Made by a program: the position numbers and the translations under genes
Shown: one piece after another, positions 6,043 to 9,628 of the stretch
Numbering within the stretch: the first letter of the stretch is position 1
Layout: each line of letters begins with the position of its first letter
NCBI GenBank assembly: GCA_017408185.1
Contig: JAFQVE010000336.1
Span: 1-9,628, forward strand
Length of the DNA: 9,628 bases
DNA from: Oscillospiraceae bacterium
GTDB taxonomy: Bacteria; Bacillota_A; Clostridia; Oscillospirales; JAAYXM01
Direction: 5' to 3'
Notes under the pieces: generated by a model
The model's input: only the letters and a program-made list of their open reading frames with translations
Databases searched by the model: none
What the model was told of the DNA's origin: nothing

Positions 6043-7353
6043 TTATTTACCTGCCTGCATCTCCGAAACTGCCTCTAAAACTGCATCTGCCATAAAGATG
6101 AGCTGTTCCTCGGAAAGTCCGTAAAGCGGAAGGTGAGTAAAGCGTTTGTAGAACACTTCCTCGCACACCGGGCATGTTGCCGCAATGCTGTCGCGGTCGT
6201 ATCCGTGCTCACGGATAACATCAAAGCGATAAAGCGGACCGAAATGCGGAATGTTTGTAACGCCCTTTTCGGTGAGCTTTTCCTTCAATGTCTGAATATC
6301 TCCGCCTGCCTTTGCGGGATCTATCTGGAGAAGATACATATGGAAGGACGGCTGAATGTCCTTTTCATTGACCTTCTGCGGGATGATTGCGTCATTCTCC
6401 GCAAAGCGACGTGTGAGATACTCTGCCGCCGCTCTTCTCTCTGCAATGATTTTCTCATTACGCGCAACCTGAAGCTGAAGCCCAAGCCCCTGAATTTCGG
6501 TTGTTGAGCTGTTGCCGGCAACGGATGTGCCGTACTTTCCTTTAATGGACGTAATGTCGTAAAGCCAGTTATCAATTTTGCGGGAGAAATCAAGACCGAG
6601 GAAGCGCGCGCGCTTCATATCCTCCCGGAAGCTTTCTATATTTGTGGTAAGAATACCTCCCTCGCCAAAGGAAGTGATGTTCTTTACCTCGTGCATGGAA
6701 AATCCTGCGAAATCACCGATTGTGCCGACCTTTCTGCCCTTATACACCGCGCCGAAGCCGTGTGCGGCATCTTCAAGAACGAGAATGTCGTGCTTTCTTG
6801 CAATTTCCATAAGCGGATCCATATCTACCGGATAGCCGCCGATATGTACGGGAACTATCATCTTTGTCTTATCGGTAATCTTGCGTTCAACGTCCTTCGG
6901 GTCCATATTGATGGTCTCGGGGTCAACGTCTGCAAAAACGAGCTTCGCACCGACAGAGAGCGGATATGCCATTGTCGCGACAAAGGTGATAGCCGGAACG
7001 ATAACCTCATCCCCCGGACCTATGCCTGCATATTTATATGCAATTTCAAAACCGGCGGTGCAGTTTGCAACAAAAGCGCATCCTCGTGTTCCGAGGTATT
7101 CATCCACCATATCCTCTGCCTTTTCAACCTGAGAGCCGAGAGAAAGCTTTCCCGGAGGCGTGGAAAGCTCCGAGAGCTTATAAACCTCTCTCTTTATGTT
7201 GTCAAAAATTGCGTCGTATTCCTTTCCTTCACCCTGCATAAGAAACTTTACAACGGCAAGAAGATCGTCTGCGTTGTAGTTTTCACCGACAGCCGCCCAG
7301 GGAACGCGGGTTTCTCCGGTGTTGTATCTGAAATCTGTAGCCTTTTTTGCCAT
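6043..7353 (-). CDS. DegT/DnrJ/EryC1/StrS-family PLP-dependent aminotransferase
   Basis: This 436-residue cytoplasmic enzyme should transfer an amino group, usually from glutamate or glutamine, to a keto-sugar or keto-cyclitol. The start follows AAGGAAG and a consensus promoter. Fold-type I marks appear in order: GIGPGDEVIVPAITFVAT (110-127), DVDPETINMDP (142-152), PVHIGGYPVDMDP (168-180), LEDAAHGFGA with the PLP-pyridine Asp195, and GFSMHEVKNITSFGEGG with the Schiff-base Lys224. The phosphate-loop region, usually SGTxAL, reads NCTAGF (97-102). There is an extra Lys/Glu-rich stretch before VEKAEDMVDEYLG (about 43-75), making the protein longer than the usual 370-410 residues. The C-terminal domain has IPHFGPLY (368-375) and THLPLYGLSEEQ (406-417). 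The cyclitol/AHBA branch (inosose aminotransferase-like) is one possibility, but the substrate is unassigned. No sugar-nucleotide genes are nearby, which argues against an ordinary surface-polysaccharide role. Confidence 0.92.
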   Translation of the reverse strand: MAKKATDFRYNTGETRVPWAAVGENYNADDLLAVVKFLMQGEGKEYDAIFDNIKREVYKLSELSTPPGKLSLGSQVEKAEDMVDEYLGTRGCAFVANCTAGFEIAYKYAGIGPGDEVIVPAITFVATMAYPLSVGAKLVFADVDPETINMDPKDVERKITDKTKMIVPVHIGGYPVDMDPLMEIARKHDILVLEDAAHGFGAVYKGRKVGTIGDFAGFSMHEVKNITSFGEGGILTTNIESFREDMKRARFLGLDFSRKIDNWLYDITSIKGKYGTSVAGNSSTTEIQGLGLQLQVARNEKIIAERRAAAEYLTRRFAENDAIIPQKVNEKDIQPSFHMYLLQIDPAKAGGDIQTLKEKLTEKGVTNIPHFGPLYRFDVIREHGYDRDSIAATCPVCEEVFYKRFTHLPLYGLSEEQLIFMADAVLEAVSEMQAGK

Positions 7354-7387
7354 TTGAAATTACTTCCTTTCGTATCAGTATATCTAT

Positions 7388-7416
7388 ATATTAAAGCAAA
7401 AGCTTACGTTTGTCAA
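7388..7416 (-). promoter_or_regulatory. Sigma-A promoter of the aminotransferase gene with the shared spacer word
   Basis: On the minus strand a perfect TTGACA (plus 7411-7416), a 17-nt spacer and TAATAT (plus 7388-7393) lie about 35 nt before the ATG at 7353. The spacer contains GTAAGCTTTTG (plus 7397-7407) starting at its fourth base, the same word at the same place as in the MFS promoter. Confidence 0.8.
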
Positions 7417-7431
7417 TAATTATTTTAAGCA

Positions 7432-7451
7432 TTGCAAAAATTATTTTGCAA
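7432..7451. repeat. 20-bp palindrome between divergent promoters, candidate operator
   Basis: TTGCAAAA (7432-7439), a central ATTA and TTTTGCAA (7444-7451) give perfect 8-bp arms. It lies 15 bp upstream of the aminotransferase -35 box and 9 bp upstream of the -35 box of the AbrB-type gene. A dimeric regulator bound here could affect both promoters. The regulator is unknown; autoregulation by the AbrB-type protein is one option. Confidence 0.45.
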
Positions 7452-7460
7452 ATTCATCTA

Positions 7461-7494
7461 TTGACAAAATTTTACATATTTGATATTCTATAAT
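7461..7494 (+). promoter_or_regulatory. Promoter of the AbrB-type regulator gene
   Basis: A perfect TTGACA (7461-7466) is followed at 17 nt by TATTCT (7484-7489). A perfect TATAAT (7489-7494) lies 22 nt away, too far for this -35 box. Either box could be the working -10. The start codon is at 7532, preceded by AAAAGGA (7514-7520). Confidence 0.6.
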
Positions 7495-7531
7495 CCCCGG
7501 CAAAATTCGACTTAAAAGGACGGATGAAACT

Positions 7532-7771
7532 ATGAAAGAAACGGGAATCGTAAGAAAAATTGATGAACTCGGAAGAATCGTTTTGCCTATTGAGTTGCGC
7601 AAGCTTCTCGGGATTGACCAGCGTGATCCGATTGAGATCTTCGTTGACGGAGATGCAATTATTTTAAAAAAGCATCATTCCAAATGCATTTTCTGCGGGT
7701 CGGATTCCGCCCTTTCCGAATATAAGGGAAAGCACGTTTGTGCCGCTTGTGCCAAAAACCTTACAAAATAG
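7532..7771 (+). CDS. AbrB-family (SpoVT-AbrB domain) regulator with C-terminal zinc ribbon
   Basis: This 79-residue DNA-binding protein has an N-terminal half (1-48) reading KETGIVRKIDELGRIVLPIE followed by LRKLLGI and EIFVDGDAIILKK. That is the swapped-hairpin DNA-binding domain, very close to Bacillus AbrB/Abh, global transition-state regulators that bind AT-rich promoter DNA. In place of the AbrB C-terminal multimerisation domain it carries a short CxxC-x14-CxxC unit (Cys52, Cys55, Cys70, Cys73) that should bind one zinc. Similar short AbrB-plus-zinc-ribbon proteins are familiar from Clostridia. It probably acts as a dimer or tetramer on DNA; targets are unknown. The gene is divergent from the aminotransferase, with a palindrome between the promoters, and ends at a hairpin. 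A toxin partner, as with MazE-type antitoxins, is not seen on either side. Confidence 0.93.
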   Translation: MKETGIVRKIDELGRIVLPIELRKLLGIDQRDPIEIFVDGDAIILKKHHSKCIFCGSDSALSEYKGKHVCAACAKNLTK

Positions 7772-7790
7772 TTTTTATATGTATGAAGTT

Positions 7791-7823
7791 GGGCTGCAAA
7801 AAGTCAATCTCTTTTTGCAGCCC
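7791..7823. terminator. Terminator hairpin after the AbrB-type gene
   Basis: A perfect 13-bp stem, GGGCTGCAAAAAG (7791-7803) with CTTTTTGCAGCCC (7811-7823), has a 7-nt loop. The following bases (CATTATTATA) are only moderately T-rich on the plus strand. It lies between convergent genes and may also back up termination from the other side. Confidence 0.75.
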
Positions 7824-7842
7824 CATTATTATAGGGGATAGG

Positions 7843-7871
7843 AAAAAGGTTTTGCGTTCCGGAGCCTTTTT
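7843..7871 (-). terminator. Terminator-like hairpin after the Cys-rich gene
   Basis: On the minus strand AAAAAGG (plus 7865-7871) pairs with CCTTTTT (plus 7843-7849) around a 15-nt loop, ending in a T run 13 bp past the stop codon. Partial pairing of the flanks (ATAGGG near 7831, CCCTAT near 7877) extends it. The loop is large, so it is weaker than the other terminators here. Confidence 0.5.
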
Positions 7872-7884
7872 ACATTCCCTATTT

Positions 7885-8739
7885 TCATTTGCCGCAGCAA
7901 CCGTAAGATACGGGCTTGCAATCACACGGCGGATTATCGGGAATTGCCCTCGACGGCGGGAAAAACTCTCCGACAGGGAACTTGATTTTACGGAACAGAT
8001 CACAGGGGCTGTCTTCGCTGGAGCCGACGCATTCTTTTTCGGGCATGCAGAAATCGTATGCCGGAATGAGAATCTGGCTGTCGCGCTCAAGGCGGACGAT
8101 AGAAAACTGACCGAGAGTTACAAGAAGGTTCTTGCAGCCTCCGCTGACGACGAGTTCATCATCAAAATACTCTTTTATGCATTGCGGTACGTCACAGAGC
8201 TCGTCGCAGTTGCATTCGCACTCCGGCGGCGTGCAGCTGCACACCGTTTTAGCCTCGCAGATATCCGCGTCAAGGAATATCGGGTCAACCGCTTCAACGA
8301 ATGCAGTCGGCATATTTGATGCACACTTAGAGCAAGCCGGAAGCTCGGAGCTGAATATCTTCACATCGCCCTCGCTGCCGAAGAGAATTACGTTTTTGTC
8401 GTAAATCGCAAGCCCTTTTACCTTCTGTGTTCTTCCGTTGCACGCACAGACCTCTGCTGTGATATAGTAGAAAAATCTTATATCAACCGAGTAAAAGCCG
8501 CGGTTGAACGCTACATCGCGCACATCTATGTTCGTCCAGAGAAGCTTCGCATCACGGCTCTTTACGCTTGTTGCGCAGTCGAGAATTTCCTGGGAACAAC
8601 GAGTGGGATACACGCGCAGATTCTCTATGCACTCTTTATCACGGCATGAGTCGTAGATTCTTTTTGTATGGATACACACAGCCTCTTTAACACACGGCGG
8701 ATTTCCGTGGATCGGGCCGGGCAAAACCTTATCAGGCAT
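7885..8739 (-). CDS. Uncharacterised cysteine-rich protein, possibly spore-associated
   Basis: I do not recognise a named family. The ATG at 8739 is chosen because GGGAGGT (plus 8749-8755) is 9 nt upstream; an in-frame GTG at 8745 is only 3 nt from it. The 284-residue product has 26 cysteines (about 9 percent). An N-terminal block (16-54) contains CVKEAVCIHTKRIYDSCRDK and six cysteines. A Cys-poor, probably beta-rich block (60-130) follows, with AKLLWTNIDVRDVAFNRGF, YSVDIRFFYYITAE and VILFGSEGDVKIFSS. A dense cluster CSCTPPECECNCDELC lies at 167-182, a second Cys-poor beta-like block at 195-228, and the C-terminus ends in CDCKPVSYGCCGK. There is no signal peptide or membrane helix. Many cysteines, no export signal, a germination permease next door and a sigma-K-like promoter candidate together suggest a spore coat or exosporium protein cross-linked by disulfides. 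That is inference; a metal-binding protein is the alternative. Confidence 0.8.
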   Translation of the reverse strand: MPDKVLPGPIHGNPPCVKEAVCIHTKRIYDSCRDKECIENLRVYPTRCSQEILDCATSVKSRDAKLLWTNIDVRDVAFNRGFYSVDIRFFYYITAEVCACNGRTQKVKGLAIYDKNVILFGSEGDVKIFSSELPACSKCASNMPTAFVEAVDPIFLDADICEAKTVCSCTPPECECNCDELCDVPQCIKEYFDDELVVSGGCKNLLVTLGQFSIVRLERDSQILIPAYDFCMPEKECVGSSEDSPCDLFRKIKFPVGEFFPPSRAIPDNPPCDCKPVSYGCCGK

Positions 8740-8784
8740 TTGCACATAACCTCCCGTAATAATGTTTTGAAGTCTCCTTCACTA

Positions 8785-8811
8785 CATATTATGCGAGGTT
8801 TCCTTTTCGGT
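8785..8811 (-). promoter_or_regulatory. Candidate sporulation (sigma-K-like) promoter of the Cys-rich gene
   Basis: On the minus strand an AC (plus 8810-8811), 16 nt and CATAATATG (plus 8785-8793) match the Bacillus sigma-K pattern AC-N16-CATANNNTA at all but the last position. The first seven bases also fit the sigma-G -10 pattern. No good sigma-A promoter is visible in the 86-bp gap. These motifs are short, so the call is tentative. Confidence 0.3.
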
Positions 8812-8825
8812 GAAAAAAATGGGCG

Positions 8826-9628
8826 TTACTTCCCTTTTCTTTTCTGAGCGAACACAAGAAGAAAGAGCGGCAAAATCACATACGCCGCGACAACCCATCC
8901 CGCCCCGGGTGTCCATTCCACCATCCCGCGAAGTGCAGACAAATCACGGTAAATAAGCTGCGTCATAGCGGCACATATAAGCGCAAGAGGAAGGCTTAGC
9001 CCTTCTTTTTTTGTAATTCCGAACATTCCGCAAATCATATCTTCGGCAAAGAGCAGACACACCGAGGTTTTAAAGAACAGCGACAGCGTCATTGCAATAC
9101 AAGCGAGAATCTCGGTGTGCTGAATAAACCCGCCAACACCGCGCACTGACATCGCCGTGAACACAGGATAAAAATCCGTGCCTGCGATATCCCCACCGAG
9201 CGTCGCAACCGTCACGGCAGCGATAAGCGCAAGAGAGAGAGCCGAGCCTGCAACCGACCACAAAAAGAACTTTTTTCGCGCAGCCCCCTTCTCCATTCGC
9301 GTATACACCGAAAAAAGAGCAAACACCGTTCCGAACCGGTTTAAAAACACCTCTCCCGCTCCGCTAAAAAATGCACCAAGCTCTTTTCCTGAAGGAATAA
9401 GACGCGAAAACTCCATCCACCTGATACCGAAAAAGACAAACACAGCAAGCACCGCCGCCGAAAACCAAAACAAAAGCCGCGCCGCACCGGACACTGCACA
9501 CAGCCCGCTACGGAGTGCAAGAGCGGAGATAATTGCAATAAGGAGAGGAAGAACAATCTGCGGGGTTCTGAAAAGCGCAGTTATCTGCACAAAGCGGGAA
9601 AAAACCGTAAGCGAAAGAATGCATGTAA
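8826..9628 (-). CDS. GerAB-type spore germination permease, C-terminal part (runs off the right edge)
   Basis: The frame is open through the window end, so the N-terminus is missing. The GTG at 9590 is an internal codon rather than the true start, because the codons above it continue a typical GerAB helix (LTVFSRFVQITALFRTP). About 266 residues are visible of the usual 360 or so. They form roughly seven hydrophobic helices, with the family pattern R-x4-TP followed by a helix, ALRSGLCAVSGAARLLF, then FSRLIPSG, and later GTDFYPVFTAMS and GGFIQHTEILACI (the loop and helix where family members read R-x-E or similar). The C-terminus is basic (QKRKGK). GerAB proteins are the permease-like subunits of germinant receptors in the inner spore membrane, within the amino acid-polyamine-organocation superfamily. 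GerAA and GerAC partners are not seen; they could lie to the right. A single-gene homologue is also possible. Confidence 0.8.
   Translation of the reverse strand, partial: TCILSLTVFSRFVQITALFRTPQIVLPLLIAIISALALRSGLCAVSGAARLLFWFSAAVLAVFVFFGIRWMEFSRLIPSGKELGAFFSGAGEVFLNRFGTVFALFSVYTRMEKGAARKKFFLWSVAGSALSLALIAAVTVATLGGDIAGTDFYPVFTAMSVRGVGGFIQHTEILACIAMTLSLFFKTSVCLLFAEDMICGMFGITKKEGLSLPLALICAAMTQLIYRDLSALRGMVEWTPGAGWVVAAYVILPLFLLVFAQKRKGK

Noticed and set aside
6691..7419. 242-aa open frame on the plus strand opposite the aminotransferase
   Set aside because: It is antisense to the aminotransferase, rich in Cys and His as expected from a mirrored frame, and has no promoter or ribosome binding site.
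7532..7771. MazE-type antitoxin of a toxin-antitoxin pair
   Set aside because: No toxin-like gene follows or overlaps; the zinc ribbon and the AbrB-like N-terminus favour a transition-state-type regulator.
7738..8319. 193-aa plus-strand frame overlapping the end of the AbrB-type gene and the Cys-rich gene
   Set aside because: It runs through two terminator hairpins and antisense to a gene with a good ribosome binding site; no recognisable domain.
9588..9590. GTG as the true start of the permease gene
   Set aside because: The frame stays open to the window end and the upstream codons continue a GerAB-like helix, so the gene is truncated by the window rather than starting here.

Overview
The window looks like chromosomal DNA from an endospore-forming, low-to-moderate GC Firmicute, most likely a gut-type member of the Clostridia. 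The grounds are strong AGGAGG-type ribosome binding sites, near-consensus sigma-A promoters with 17-nt spacers, an AbrB-family regulator whose N-terminus looks like the Bacillus protein, a YlmH S4 protein, a GerAB-type germination permease and a clostridial lipobox (LCAC). No tRNA, rRNA, insertion sequence, CRISPR array or phage gene was seen, and no stretch over 300 bases lacks a gene.

Layout. Positions 1-2160 hold an outward (leftward) consensus promoter at the left edge, an AraC-type sugar-responsive regulator (175-1203, +) and a sugar-isomerase-like TIM-barrel protein (1298-2107, +). Each of these two genes has its own promoter and terminator. Positions 2168-3730 (-) encode a large lipoprotein solute-binding protein of a carbohydrate ABC importer, without its permeases. 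Positions 3949-4698 (+) encode YlmH. Positions 4733-5944 (-) and 6043-7353 (-) encode an MFS transporter and a DegT/StrS-type PLP aminotransferase. Positions 7532-7771 (+) encode a small AbrB-type regulator with a zinc-ribbon tail. Positions 7885-8739 (-) encode an unrecognised protein with 26 cysteines, and 8826 to the right edge (-) is the C-terminal part of a GerAB-type permease.

How the genes may work together. AraC regulator, TIM-barrel isomerase, solute-binding lipoprotein, MFS transporter and sugar-type aminotransferase suggest scavenging and conversion of a carbohydrate, perhaps a cyclitol or amino sugar, but almost every gene is its own transcription unit. The best hidden signal is an identical 11-base word, GTAAGCTTTTG, at the same register inside the 17-nt spacers of both the MFS and the aminotransferase promoters. 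At the MFS promoter an inverted second copy turns it into a hairpin that also sits where the aminotransferase transcript should end. This suggests a shared operator controlling an aminotransferase/transporter pair.

The right end looks sporulation-related: a germinant-receptor-type permease next to a very cysteine-rich protein that has a sigma-K-like promoter candidate. No clear multi-gene new system is visible. The findings are mainly regulatory sites, an unusual aminotransferase and the uncharacterised Cys-rich protein.
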